Position numbers and translations under genes: made by a program
Notes under the pieces: model-generated
Databases searched by the model: none
Told to the model about the DNA's origin: nothing
The model's input: the letters and a program-made list of their open reading frames with translations, nothing else
Assembly (NCBI GenBank): GCA_017645985.1
Contig: JAGCNK010000041.1
Location: forward strand, 1 to 16,228
Length of the DNA: 16,228 nt
Reading direction: 5' to 3'
Origin: Bacteroidales bacterium
GTDB lineage: Bacteria > Bacteroidota > Bacteroidia > Bacteroidales > UBA3824
Shown here: piece after piece, positions 1 through 7,158 of the stretch
Layout of the letters: every line of letters begins with the position of its first letter
Numbering within the stretch: the stretch's first letter is position 1

Positions 1-1
1 C

Positions 2-1099
2 ACTGTAAGCGACAACCGTATCAGTCACGCCCAATTGTTTTTGGGTAATGAGGGATGCGGAAAACTCGCTCTGGCTATTGCATACGCACAGTATATCAAT
101 TGCACTGGTCGCAAACCCGGCGATACGGATAGTTGCGGCACTTGTCCACACTGCGTTAAGTATCAGAAACTTGTTCATCCCGACCTCCATTTTGTTTACC
201 CTGTGGTGTCGGGCAAGGGCACAACCAAGCCTGTGAGCGACGATTTCCTTACCGATTGGCGCAAATTTGTGTTGCAACGAAATTATCACCGTCTTGACGA
301 TTGGTACGATTTTATTGGTTCAGACAATTCGCAAGGAGCCATCTTTGCCCAAGAGAGTCAGGAGATTATACGCAAACTCGGCTTAAAAACTTCTGAGGCA
401 GAATACAAGGTAATGATAATTTGGATGGCTGAAAAACTCAACGAAACCGCCGCCAACAAACTCCTGAAAATGATTGAGGAGCCGCCTGCCAAAACGCTTT
501 TTATCCTTGTGGCAGAAAACGAGGAGATGATACTCACCACCATCCGCAGCCGTGTGCAGTTGGTAAAAATTGATCGTCCTACAAATCAGGATATTGTGGC
601 GTCGTTGCAGCAAGAATTTCCCGATGCCGACCCACAAACGCTCCAAAACAGCGCAATGCTTGCCGACGGTAATTATCTCGAAGCCTGCGCCGCTCTCCGC
701 CAATTTAAGTCGGGAACTGTGGAAACACCTTATTTTGAACTGTTTACCACACTTATGCGTGAGGCTTTTTCTGCCAAATACGATGCCATTATCAAACTTA
801 GCGACAATCTTGCAAAACTCGGTCGCGAAAAACAGAAAAAGTTTTTCGACTACTGCAACCGTATGCTGCGCGAGTGTTTTATGCTCAGTAGCGTGTCGGA
901 GAGCCTTGTAAACCTCACTCCGGGCGAATTGGATTTTGCACGCAAGTTTTCGCCTTTTATTCACAGTGGTAACGTGGGTATGCTCTCAGAGCAGTTTGGC
1001 GAGGCGTGCCGCAATATCGAGCGCAATGCTTACGGCAAACTTGTGTTTACCGACCTTGCTCTCAAAATTTCACCATTATTAAAGATAAAACGAATTTAA
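2..1099 (+). CDS. holB: DNA polymerase III subunit delta' (clamp loader), 5'-truncated
   Basis: This is the delta' subunit of the clamp-loader complex that places the beta sliding clamp on primed DNA in the cytoplasm. The frame is open to the left edge without an in-frame stop; the residues before the first possible start (TTG at 35) read RISHAQLFLG, the usual run into the P-loop of this family, so the true start lies upstream and the gene is partial. GNEGCGKL is a degenerate Walker A, lacking the usual Ser/Thr after Lys, as in many delta' proteins that do not hydrolyse ATP. Cysteines around 113-163 (INC, then SCGTCPHC) match the clamp-loader zinc module. KLLKMIEEPP and the IRSRVQ segment (normally SRC) follow, then a helical C-terminal part. 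ricT follows at once, an order also known from Bacillus (holB-yaaT). Identification is firm; the missing N-terminal piece is probably short. Confidence 0.93.
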   Translation, partial: TVSDNRISHAQLFLGNEGCGKLALAIAYAQYINCTGRKPGDTDSCGTCPHCVKYQKLVHPDLHFVYPVVSGKGTTKPVSDDFLTDWRKFVLQRNYHRLDDWYDFIGSDNSQGAIFAQESQEIIRKLGLKTSEAEYKVMIIWMAEKLNETAANKLLKMIEEPPAKTLFILVAENEEMILTTIRSRVQLVKIDRPTNQDIVASLQQEFPDADPQTLQNSAMLADGNYLEACAALRQFKSGTVETPYFELFTTLMREAFSAKYDAIIKLSDNLAKLGREKQKKFFDYCNRMLRECFMLSSVSESLVNLTPGELDFARKFSPFIHSGNVGMLSEQFGEACRNIERNAYGKLVFTDLALKISPLLKIKRI

Positions 1100-1132
1100 A
1101 ACACATATATATTGCTATTTAGCATCAACAAA

Positions 1133-2557
1133 ATGGAAGAATACGACGATTATAAAAACATACAGCGAGGTTGCGACGGAATAGAGTACGCCTGCATTGA
1201 TTGCGGCTCTGATTGCTGCGGCAAGTGCTTGAATACCAATAGTTGCAACAAATTAGACGTTCGCGATTGGTTAGACGAAATTCCACCGTCGATGAATACC
1301 GATTGCGATATTTGCGAAATACGTTTTAAAAACACTCGCAAAGGATTTTACCGAAATGTAAATAATCTTGAACTCGAAGTGGGTGATATTGTGGCAGTTG
1401 AGGCATCTCCGGGACACGATATCGGTGTGGTTTCGGTAAAAGGTCCGCTTGTAAAATTGCAGATGAAACGTGCCCGAATCCGCCCCGACACCGAGTTTAA
1501 AAAAATTTACCGCAAGGCAAAACAATCTGACATTGAAAAATGGAAACAGGTGGTGGCAAAAGAGGATCAAGTGATGCTCAAATCGCGCCAAATTGCCGAA
1601 AGCCTCCGTTTGGATATGAAAATCGGCGATGTGGAGTTTCAGGGCGACGGCTCTAAGGCAATATTCTATTACATTGCAGATGAGCGAGTTGACTTTCGTG
1701 AACTTATCAAGATAATGGCAGATGAGTTTAAAATCCGCATCGAAATGAAACAGATTGGCGCACGTCAGGAGGCGGGTAGGATAGGAGGCATAGGTCCTTG
1801 TGGCAGAGAACTTTGCTGCACCACGTGGATTACCAATTTTGTGTCGGTTTCTACCAACAACGCCCGTCAGCAGGAACTCTCTTTGAATCCGCAGAAACTC
1901 GCCGGTCAGTGCGGCAAACTCAAATGCTGCCTCAACTACGAAATCGATGCTTACTTAGACGCTCAGCGCGATTTCCCCTCGGTACGCCAGCCGCTCGAAA
2001 CTATGGAGGGTACGGCTTACCACCAAAAAACCGATATTTTCAAGCGTGTTATGTGGTTTAGTTACGACCAAAACTCCTCGGCAAACATCACCGTGGTGCC
2101 CATCGACCGTGTTAAGGAGATTATCGCAATGAACAAGCGCGGCGAAAAGCCCGACACGCTCCTCCTCAACGACAAAAACGCCGAGCAAAACACTCCTCAA
2201 CCCAAGAAAGAGATTGTGGATGAGTTTGTTGACGCTTCTGATTCTGAGGATATTACACGTTTCGACAGCCTCCGCAAAAAGAAAAAGAAAAAGAAGAAAA
2301 ACAAAGCCGCCCAGCAGCCCGCACCCGAATCTGCCGAACAGCCTCAGATGCTTACCGTTTCGCCCGTGCCGCAACCCAAGCAGCCGCAACCTCCCACGGT
2401 TCAGCAGCCCGTTTCGCAGCAGCCCGGAGGCGACAAGCGTATGAATGTGAAGTTCAACAACAATAAAAACAATCAGAACAAGCGTTTCAACGGTGTTAAA
2501 AACCGCAACGGCGACTATTATCAGAAAAATAACCAGCCGCCCAAACCTAACAACTAA
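1133..2557 (+). CDS. ricT: PSP1-domain protein, RicT (YaaT) family
   Basis: This encodes a 474-residue PSP1-domain protein. The core contains two CxxxxCC motifs, C223/C228/C229 (GPCGRELCC) and C260/C265/C266 (GQCGKLKCC), which match the Fe-S ligands of Bacillus RicT. In Bacillus RicT acts with RicA and RicF on RNA processing by RNase Y; no such partners are visible here, so the role in Bacteroidota is inferred by homology only. The N-terminus carries a further cluster of at least eight cysteines (residues 14-38), a possible second metal site. From about residue 380 the protein becomes disordered: an eight-lysine run, then Q/P-rich and N/K-rich stretches, which suggests RNA binding. I chose ATG 1133 over the upstream TTG 1112 because MEEY is a plausible N-terminus, ATG is preferred, and it leaves a 33-bp gap after holB. 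It is followed by the ACP gene after 17 bp. Confidence 0.88.
   Translation: MEEYDDYKNIQRGCDGIEYACIDCGSDCCGKCLNTNSCNKLDVRDWLDEIPPSMNTDCDICEIRFKNTRKGFYRNVNNLELEVGDIVAVEASPGHDIGVVSVKGPLVKLQMKRARIRPDTEFKKIYRKAKQSDIEKWKQVVAKEDQVMLKSRQIAESLRLDMKIGDVEFQGDGSKAIFYYIADERVDFRELIKIMADEFKIRIEMKQIGARQEAGRIGGIGPCGRELCCTTWITNFVSVSTNNARQQELSLNPQKLAGQCGKLKCCLNYEIDAYLDAQRDFPSVRQPLETMEGTAYHQKTDIFKRVMWFSYDQNSSANITVVPIDRVKEIIAMNKRGEKPDTLLLNDKNAEQNTPQPKKEIVDEFVDASDSEDITRFDSLRKKKKKKKKNKAAQQPAPESAEQPQMLTVSPVPQPKQPQPPTVQQPVSQQPGGDKRMNVKFNNNKNNQNKRFNGVKNRNGDYYQKNNQPPKPNN
2276..2301 (+). repeat. A-rich purine tract coding the poly-lysine run of RicT
   Basis: This run of A with scattered G (repeats of AAAAAG) encodes eight consecutive lysines at the start of the disordered RicT tail. 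It is a low-complexity coding tract, not an independent element. Such runs are prone to polymerase or ribosome slippage. Confidence 0.7.
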
Positions 2558-2574
2558 ACACCTCAAATGCTGCA

Positions 2575-2829
2575 ATGGCAATGGACATTCAGGAAGTTAG
2601 AGACAAGACCAGACAGTTTCTGATTGAGAAATTTGACATCGATTCAGCTGTTATTACCGACGACGCCAGTCTCAAGGATGATCTGGGTATCGACAGTCTT
2701 GATTTTGTCGACATCGTGGTAGTGGTTGAGGATGTGTTCGGTTTTGTGCTCCAGGCCGACGACGTTAAGCAGGTGTCCACATTTGAGCAGTTGTGTTCGC
2801 TTTTGTATTCTAAAACGAAAACGGCTTGA
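2575..2829 (+). CDS. Acyl carrier protein of a specialised acyl-assembly cassette
   Basis: This encodes an 84-residue ACP. The sequence DLGIDSLDFVDIV contains the GxDS motif, with Ser41 as the predicted 4'-phosphopantetheine attachment site. Length, acidity and the four-helix pattern fit a stand-alone type II ACP that carries acyl intermediates as thioesters in the cytoplasm. It is unlikely to be the housekeeping AcpP, because the hydrophobic VDIVVVVEDVF helix II differs from the typical AcpP sequence and it sits before an acyltransferase and a ketosynthase rather than beside fabF. Two starts are possible, ATG 2575 and ATG 2581, giving 84 or 82 residues. It lies 17 bp after ricT and 4 bp before the acyltransferase, so co-transcription with both is expected. 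The acyl chain it carries is unknown. Confidence 0.93.
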   Translation: MAMDIQEVRDKTRQFLIEKFDIDSAVITDDASLKDDLGIDSLDFVDIVVVVEDVFGFVLQADDVKQVSTFEQLCSLLYSKTKTA

Positions 2830-2833
2830 TATT

Positions 2834-3733
2834 ATGGACGTTAAATCCGAAAAATGGAAAGGCACTACCGGCGGCGGCAGTTTCGGTCAGAAGTCGCTGA
2901 TTTTCTTGTTCCGGCACTTTGGCGTGCGTGTGGGCTATTTCTTTATGTACATAGCCATACCGTTTTATCTAGTGTTTGGTGCCAAGGCACGGCGGGCAAG
3001 CTGCAAATATTTCCGTCTTGTGCACCATTACGGCAAGGTGAAGGCGTTTTTTAAGACCTGGGCCACATACAACAATTTTGGCAAGGTGATGCTCGACAGG
3101 TTTGCCATTTTTTCGGGACAGCATTCCAAATTCAAGATGGAGAGCGACACGATGCACGTGTTCGACGACCTTATGACCAAGCCAGAAGGATTTCTGATGG
3201 CTGGCAGTCACACAGGCAACTTTGAAATATGCGGATACCTTCTCCGTCAGGATATAAAAAAAATTTACGCCTTGGTTTTCGGCGGCGAATCTGAGATAAT
3301 GCAGCGTCAGCGTTTTGCGCAGCTTGCACCCAACAACGTGGTTATGGTGGCGGTCAAGGACGATATGTCGCACCTTTTTACACTTAACAACGCGCTTGAG
3401 AACGGCGACATTATCACAATGCCTGCCGACAGGATTTTTGGCAGCAGCAAGTCGGTGAGGTGCAAGTTCGGATACGCACAAGCCGATTTTCCAGTTGGAC
3501 CGTTTGCTGTGGCAGCCTTGCGTGGCGTGCCGGTGATAGCCGTGTTTGTGTTTAAGGAGTCCACATACCGCTACAATGTTGTGGTTGAGAAGGTTGAGGT
3601 GGAAAATTCCGACTCGCTTCCCACCAAAAAACGCGCCGAGGCTATGGCTCGGAAATATGTGCAACTGCTTGAATGTCAGATTATCAGCCATCCTACGCAG
3701 TGGTTCAATTTTTACGATTTTTTTGTGGAATAA
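2834..3733 (+). CDS. LpxL/HtrB-type lipid acyltransferase
   Basis: This encodes a 299-residue membrane-associated acyltransferase of the lipid A lauroyl/myristoyl transferase type. It has an N-terminal hydrophobic helix at about residues 31-49 and the catalytic HxxxxE motif in GSHTGNFE (H126, E131). A MPADR segment at about 196-200 resembles the family's GDR motif, and the family-typical QWFNFYDF ends the protein (289-297). Length is close to the usual 300. The frame is open further upstream inside the ACP gene, but ATG 2834, 4 bp after the ACP stop, gives the correct N-terminus. Members of this family act at the inner-membrane surface and use acyl-ACP to esterify a lipid. Here the donor is plausibly the neighbouring ACP rather than the housekeeping one. 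The acceptor could be lipid A, an ornithine or glycine lipid, or a pigment-type product; the sequence does not tell. Similar acyltransferases occur in flexirubin and aryl polyene clusters. Confidence 0.88.
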   Translation: MDVKSEKWKGTTGGGSFGQKSLIFLFRHFGVRVGYFFMYIAIPFYLVFGAKARRASCKYFRLVHHYGKVKAFFKTWATYNNFGKVMLDRFAIFSGQHSKFKMESDTMHVFDDLMTKPEGFLMAGSHTGNFEICGYLLRQDIKKIYALVFGGESEIMQRQRFAQLAPNNVVMVAVKDDMSHLFTLNNALENGDIITMPADRIFGSSKSVRCKFGYAQADFPVGPFAVAALRGVPVIAVFVFKESTYRYNVVVEKVEVENSDSLPTKKRAEAMARKYVQLLECQIISHPTQWFNFYDFFVE

Positions 3734-3748
3734 TTCTTTTCTTAACCT

Positions 3749-4864
3749 ATGATAGAGATAATATCCGACAATATCGTTTCGCCTTTGGGCTTCAGCACCG
3801 AGCAGAACTATACCGCCGCCAAGGCTGGTCTGTCGGCGTTGAAACCGTGCGGAGACTATTTTGCGGCGTATATCGACAACAAGATGCTCAACGAGGCTTT
3901 TGCCGATAATCTGAACCTATCTCCCGACACGTTTTCAAAGGTGGAAAAAGCCGCTATGCTGTCGGTGAAACTGGCTGTTGACAAATGCGGTGTTGATTTC
4001 AGCTCGCCACGTACCGCCCTTTACCTTTCCACCACCAAGGGCAATGTGGAGTATATGGACAATGGCGACTATCAAAATCCCGACCTGCCGCTTTGGCGCA
4101 CGGCAAAAAAGATGTTAGATTATTTTGGAGGAAAGGGCAATTATGTTGTTGTCTCCAATGCCTGTATATCAGGACTTTCGGCTATTATCTCCGCTGCCCG
4201 GGCTTTAGAGTCGCACCGTATCGACTGCGCCGTGGTGTCGGGTGTGGATATGCTGTCGCGATTTATCGTTCAGGGTTTTTCAAGTCTCAAAGCGTTGTCG
4301 GCGTCGCATTGCCGTCCGTTCGACATTGAGCGCAACGGTCTCAACCTTGGCGAGGCTGCTGCCACAGTGGTTATGCGCCGTGCCACAGAGGGCTCTCGTT
4401 TTACAAAATTCGTCACTGGCTCTGTCCACAACGACGCTTACCATATTTCAAGTCCCTCCAAAACCGCCGAGGGCAGTTTCCTTGCCCTGTCGGATGTGGT
4501 CAAATCTGTTGACCCCGACAGTCTGGCTTTTATCAACGCTCACGGCACGTCAACGCTCTACAACGACGAGATGGAGGCGGTGGCTGTTAACCGTGCCGGA
4601 TTGAACGCCGTTCCAGTAAATTCGCTCAAAGCAGTGTTCGGACATACCCTCGGTGCAGCCGGCATTGTGGAATCCATAGTTTCGATGTGCGCTTTGAACG
4701 ATAATACCGTGCTTAAAACATTGAATTTCAGTCAGCACGGCGTGTCAAAAAAAATCAATATTGTTGCCGGCGTCAACCAGACCACCAGCAAGCCGTATTT
4801 TGTTAAACTTATCTCAGGTTTCGGAGGCTGCAACGCCGCCGCGCTGTTTAAAAAAGGAGAGTGA
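3749..4864 (+). CDS. Beta-ketoacyl-ACP synthase (KAS I/II-like, FabF type), catalytically complete
   Basis: This encodes a 371-residue ketosynthase with the full Cys-His-His set: C139 in VVSNACISG, H265 in INAHGTST, and H299 in FGHTLGAAG, with the accompanying K294. The family uses an acyl chain on the active-site Cys and malonyl-ACP to extend the chain by two carbons with loss of CO2. It is about 40 residues shorter than housekeeping FabF, and the N-terminal half is divergent (IISDNIVSPLGFS), which argues for a specialised enzyme. It starts 15 bp after the acyltransferase stop, and its TGA lies 2 bp before the ATG of the next gene, a Cys-less ketosynthase-like protein. The pair looks like a ketosynthase and partner, as in type II polyketide and dialkylresorcinol/flexirubin systems. 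No ketoreductase or dehydratase is nearby, so reduction of the beta-keto product must come from housekeeping Fab enzymes or not occur. Confidence 0.92.
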   Translation: MIEIISDNIVSPLGFSTEQNYTAAKAGLSALKPCGDYFAAYIDNKMLNEAFADNLNLSPDTFSKVEKAAMLSVKLAVDKCGVDFSSPRTALYLSTTKGNVEYMDNGDYQNPDLPLWRTAKKMLDYFGGKGNYVVVSNACISGLSAIISAARALESHRIDCAVVSGVDMLSRFIVQGFSSLKALSASHCRPFDIERNGLNLGEAAATVVMRRATEGSRFTKFVTGSVHNDAYHISSPSKTAEGSFLALSDVVKSVDPDSLAFINAHGTSTLYNDEMEAVAVNRAGLNAVPVNSLKAVFGHTLGAAGIVESIVSMCALNDNTVLKTLNFSQHGVSKKINIVAGVNQTTSKPYFVKLISGFGGCNAAALFKKGE

Positions 4865-4866
4865 CT

Positions 4867-5502
4867 ATGTATAAAATCGTTCAATATTCATATATCTGTC
4901 CGCAGAAACTTAAGGCGGGAACTGGCGGCAGCTCGTATCATTTCACCACTGGAGAATTAGCCGAAACCAACTTCTTGACAGCTCTTTACCGCAAGATAGG
5001 CATCGATTATCCCAAGTTTTTCAAGATGGACACCCTTGCCAAATCTGGTTTCCTTGCCTCCGAATTGCTTATCGAGAAGTATCCTATAGCCGACAATGAC
5101 AAGCAGAGCACTGCTGTGATATGTTTCAACAGGCTTTCTACAATCGATACCGACATCAAATTTGCGCATACCATCGCCGACCCAGATAATTGCTATCCTT
5201 CGCCGTCGCTGTTTGTATACACGCTGCCAAATATCGTTACTGGCGAAATCGCTATCCGCCAAGGCTTTACTGGCGAAACTGCGTTTTATTCTTCCGAGAA
5301 GTTTATGCCGCAGCAGATAGAAGGCATTGTGAATGACGTGCTTGCTTTTTCCAAAAATGTGCTTGTGGCGTGGATAGATATCGTGGATTCGCAGCCGTTG
5401 GCTCTGATGTTTATGGTGGCTGACCAGGACGGCGACAGTAATCCTGAGTTCAACGCTGATAATATGCAATCAATTTATAGTCAATTGTTTAACCCCGAAT
5501 AG
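4867..5502 (+). CDS. Short ketosynthase-like protein lacking the active-site Cys (possible ketosynthase partner)
   Basis: This encodes a 211-residue protein resembling only the N-terminal half of a thiolase-fold ketosynthase. The stretch around residues 111-135 (SPSLFVYTLPN, then GEIAIRQG) aligns by eye with the ketosynthase segment that ends in the catalytic VSTAC. At that place this protein reads FYSSEK (140-145), so the nucleophilic Cys is replaced, and no later His motifs are present. It is therefore probably non-catalytic, perhaps shaping chain length or forming a heterodimer with the preceding ketosynthase. Similar short proteins, often labelled 3-oxoacyl-ACP synthase, are recalled from Bacteroidota pigment-type clusters; this is from memory and untested. 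A GTG at 4861 overlaps the ketosynthase stop, but ATG 4867 is the better start. No signal peptide or membrane segment is seen. The next gene is 35 bp downstream. Confidence 0.72.
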   Translation: MYKIVQYSYICPQKLKAGTGGSSYHFTTGELAETNFLTALYRKIGIDYPKFFKMDTLAKSGFLASELLIEKYPIADNDKQSTAVICFNRLSTIDTDIKFAHTIADPDNCYPSPSLFVYTLPNIVTGEIAIRQGFTGETAFYSSEKFMPQQIEGIVNDVLAFSKNVLVAWIDIVDSQPLALMFMVADQDGDSNPEFNADNMQSIYSQLFNPE

Positions 5503-5537
5503 CTAACCCTTTTGTAGATTCTCAAAAACTGATACCT

Positions 5538-5891
5538 ATGTTAAAGTTGCTCCTTTTGTCGCTCAGCCAGTCGGCGTGCCTTGCCGCGGGACAGATGTTT
5601 TTAAAACTAGCCATGAAAGACGCTCCTAAGTTCGCCTTCACATGGCCAATTATCAAAGATTATCTAACTAACTGGAATTTGCTCTTTTCGGGACTATGTA
5701 TGGGCGGAGCCACCGTGCTGTGGTTCTATATTCTCAAACACGTGGATTTTTCAATAGCTTATCCTCTGATAAGTTTCAGCTATGTGTTCGGCATGTTGGC
5801 GGCGGTTTTCGTCTTTCACGAAAGCGTTCCTCCTACACGTTGGCTCGGCCTTGGACTTATAGTCACAGGAGCGTTTTTGATATTGAAATAA
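5538..5891 (+). CDS. Small DMT-superfamily (EamA/SMR-like) four-helix transporter
   Basis: This encodes a 117-residue integral membrane protein with four predicted helices at about 2-22, 44-66, 71-92 and 99-116. The first helix ends in a GQMFLKLAM segment typical of half-size DMT proteins. The third and fourth follow the pattern AYPLISFSYVFG, then FHESVPPTRWLGLGLIVTGAF, including the conserved Glu95 before the last helix. This resembles EamA half-transporters such as the ArnE/ArnF type, which move undecaprenyl-linked sugars, as well as SMR drug exporters. It probably works as a dimer in the inner membrane. As the last gene of the ACP/acyltransferase/ketosynthase cassette it could export or flip the cassette's product or a lipid acceptor; that role is inferred from position only. 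Its stop lies 3 bp from the convergent stop of the peptidase gene, leaving no space for a terminator between them. Confidence 0.8.
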   Translation: MLKLLLLSLSQSACLAAGQMFLKLAMKDAPKFAFTWPIIKDYLTNWNLLFSGLCMGGATVLWFYILKHVDFSIAYPLISFSYVFGMLAAVFVFHESVPPTRWLGLGLIVTGAFLILK

Positions 5892-5894
5892 GTT

Positions 5895-7067
5895 TTATCT
5901 TCTTTCCAAAATATCCTTGCACACGTTTTTGTTTACCATCAGACCAGTGGTTTTGGTTTTGATGTAAGCCTCTGACGCATAGAAAAATCCGTCAAACTTG
6001 TTGTAGTTTCCCCAGCTGTTTTTCACTATATAGAATTTGTTGCCTTCCTGGTCTTTGGCGGTGCCTATGATCTGCATTCCGTGGTCGTCGGTGGTGCGTC
6101 GGCTGTCAAAATCGGCTTGGCGGCTCTCTTGTGTAACGTTCATCTCAATGCCGGGCGAAGATAGACGGCGGCTTATAAGTTTCTGCTGGTCAGGAGTTTT
6201 GGCTTTGTAGGCTTCGATGTCTTTTTTCGACATTCCGCTTGGGTTTATTCCCGGCAGCACAGCGTATCCACGAGCCTGGTCAAATCCTTCCTCAGATACG
6301 TCGGCAGCCCATAGCACAGTGTGTCCCGCCTCGATTGACTTGTCGATAATGGTGATGAGGTCTTCAACTTTTACATTGAAAAACTCGCTCCACATCCAGT
6401 TGTCGGGCAGTTCGAGTATGCAGTTTTGGTAAAAAGGATGATGGCTGAACGATGTCACCTGCACATAGTCGTCGGGATTGAGTTTCACCACCTCGTCGGC
6501 AAAACTTCTGGGCGTGTATTTCTTGCCGTTGTATTCAAACTCGTTGGGAATTTCGCCAAAAAACTCGTCGGTGCGTTTGCTAAACTCTTTGAGCCATTTG
6601 GGGTTGATGATTTTCTTGTTGTCGTCTGCCACCGAGTCCAGATAGTTGTGCTGGTTGCTCTCATAGCTATTGTGGTTTATAGTGTGCGAGCCCTCGCCCT
6701 TGATGTTGGGAAATGCGCTTTCGGGCATAAGTCCGTAGTTTTTCATCACATATACGTTGTCGTAGAAGAATCCGCCCTGCGCAAAATTGGTCTTGCCGTG
6801 CATATAGACATACTTTTGCGCCTTGATGAGGTAGCACTGCCTTACCACAAACATTTCCGACAGGTTTGGAATCTCCTCGGCGCCGTTGGCTTTCATCTCC
6901 GACTCTAAAAAAGACATTGTGGAGAAACACCAGCACGTGCCGGATCGTCCTTGGTCTTGAACGTCGGCGCAGTACAGGCGTTTGGTGTCGGTAAACTCGT
7001 ATTTCTTCTGCGCCATCGACGTGTGCGCTATCAATGCTGCTGCTAATAATATAAGTGTCTTTTTCAT
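5895..7067 (-). CDS. Secreted C1-family cysteine peptidase (bleomycin hydrolase/PepC-like)
   Basis: This encodes a 390-residue papain-fold peptidase of the C1B (bleomycin hydrolase/aminopeptidase C) type. A clear signal peptide covers residues 1-19 (MKK, hydrophobic core, then SMA before Gln20) with no lipobox, so it is exported to the periplasm or beyond. This differs from classical cytosolic PepC. All catalytic residues are present: Gln39 of the oxyanion hole and Cys45 in QDQGRSGTCWCFS, His329 in DDHGMQIIG, and Asn350 in VKNSWG. The mature protein begins almost directly with the catalytic domain, with no long propeptide, as in other C1B enzymes. It would trim peptides for nutrition. The gene has its own promoter-like sequence on the minus strand, about 38 bp from -7 box to ATG, and is divergent from grpE. 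Exact substrate preference cannot be read from the sequence. Confidence 0.9.
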   Translation of the reverse strand: MKKTLILLAAALIAHTSMAQKKYEFTDTKRLYCADVQDQGRSGTCWCFSTMSFLESEMKANGAEEIPNLSEMFVVRQCYLIKAQKYVYMHGKTNFAQGGFFYDNVYVMKNYGLMPESAFPNIKGEGSHTINHNSYESNQHNYLDSVADDNKKIINPKWLKEFSKRTDEFFGEIPNEFEYNGKKYTPRSFADEVVKLNPDDYVQVTSFSHHPFYQNCILELPDNWMWSEFFNVKVEDLITIIDKSIEAGHTVLWAADVSEEGFDQARGYAVLPGINPSGMSKKDIEAYKAKTPDQQKLISRRLSSPGIEMNVTQESRQADFDSRRTTDDHGMQIIGTAKDQEGNKFYIVKNSWGNYNKFDGFFYASEAYIKTKTTGLMVNKNVCKDILERR

Positions 7068-7104
7068 TTCTTTTGGTTATTAATTATGATTGATGATGTG
7101 TTGG

Positions 7105-7136
7105 TAAAAGTACAAAAGTTTTTGATAAAAGTCAAA
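7105..7136 (-). promoter_or_regulatory. Bacteroides-type promoter for the C1 peptidase gene
   Basis: On the minus strand TTTG (complement of 7133-7136) is followed after exactly 20 bp by TACTTTTA (complement of 7105-7112). This matches the Bacteroides sigma-ABfr consensus, TTTG then TAnnTTTG at 19-21 bp, with one mismatch in the -7 box. Transcription would begin near 7098, giving a leader of about 30 nt. Confidence 0.55.
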
Positions 7137-7145
7137 TAATTGCAC

Positions 7146-7158
7146 TGACAATTTGTCA
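7146..7158. promoter_or_regulatory. Perfect 13-bp palindrome upstream of grpE, possible operator
   Basis: TGACAA-T-TTGTCA is a perfect 6-bp inverted repeat around one central base. It lies between the divergent peptidase and grpE genes, 63 bp before the proposed grpE start and directly upstream of the peptidase promoter. It could bind a dimeric repressor or activator of the chaperone operon. It does not resemble the CIRCE element (TTAGCACTC, N9, GAGTGCTAA). The regulator is unknown. Confidence 0.4.

Noticed and set aside
383..964. Open antisense frame of 193 codons within holB
   Set aside because: It lies wholly opposite a well-supported gene, gives a composition unlike a folded protein and shows no family motif; it is a codon-bias shadow.
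1955..2581. Open antisense frame of 208 codons opposite the 3' part of ricT
   Set aside because: Its Leu/Val-rich translation is the mirror of the Lys/Asn/Gln-rich RicT tail; no motif and no independent promoter.
2726..2833. Upstream extension of the acyltransferase frame into the ACP gene
   Set aside because: The extension would overlap the ACP gene by more than 100 bases with a Cys/Arg-rich, non-family sequence; ATG 2834 gives the correct N-terminus.
2969..3691. Open antisense frame of 240 codons within the acyltransferase gene
   Set aside because: It is rich in His and Cys only because of the opposite strand's codon use; the sense gene has clear catalytic motifs.
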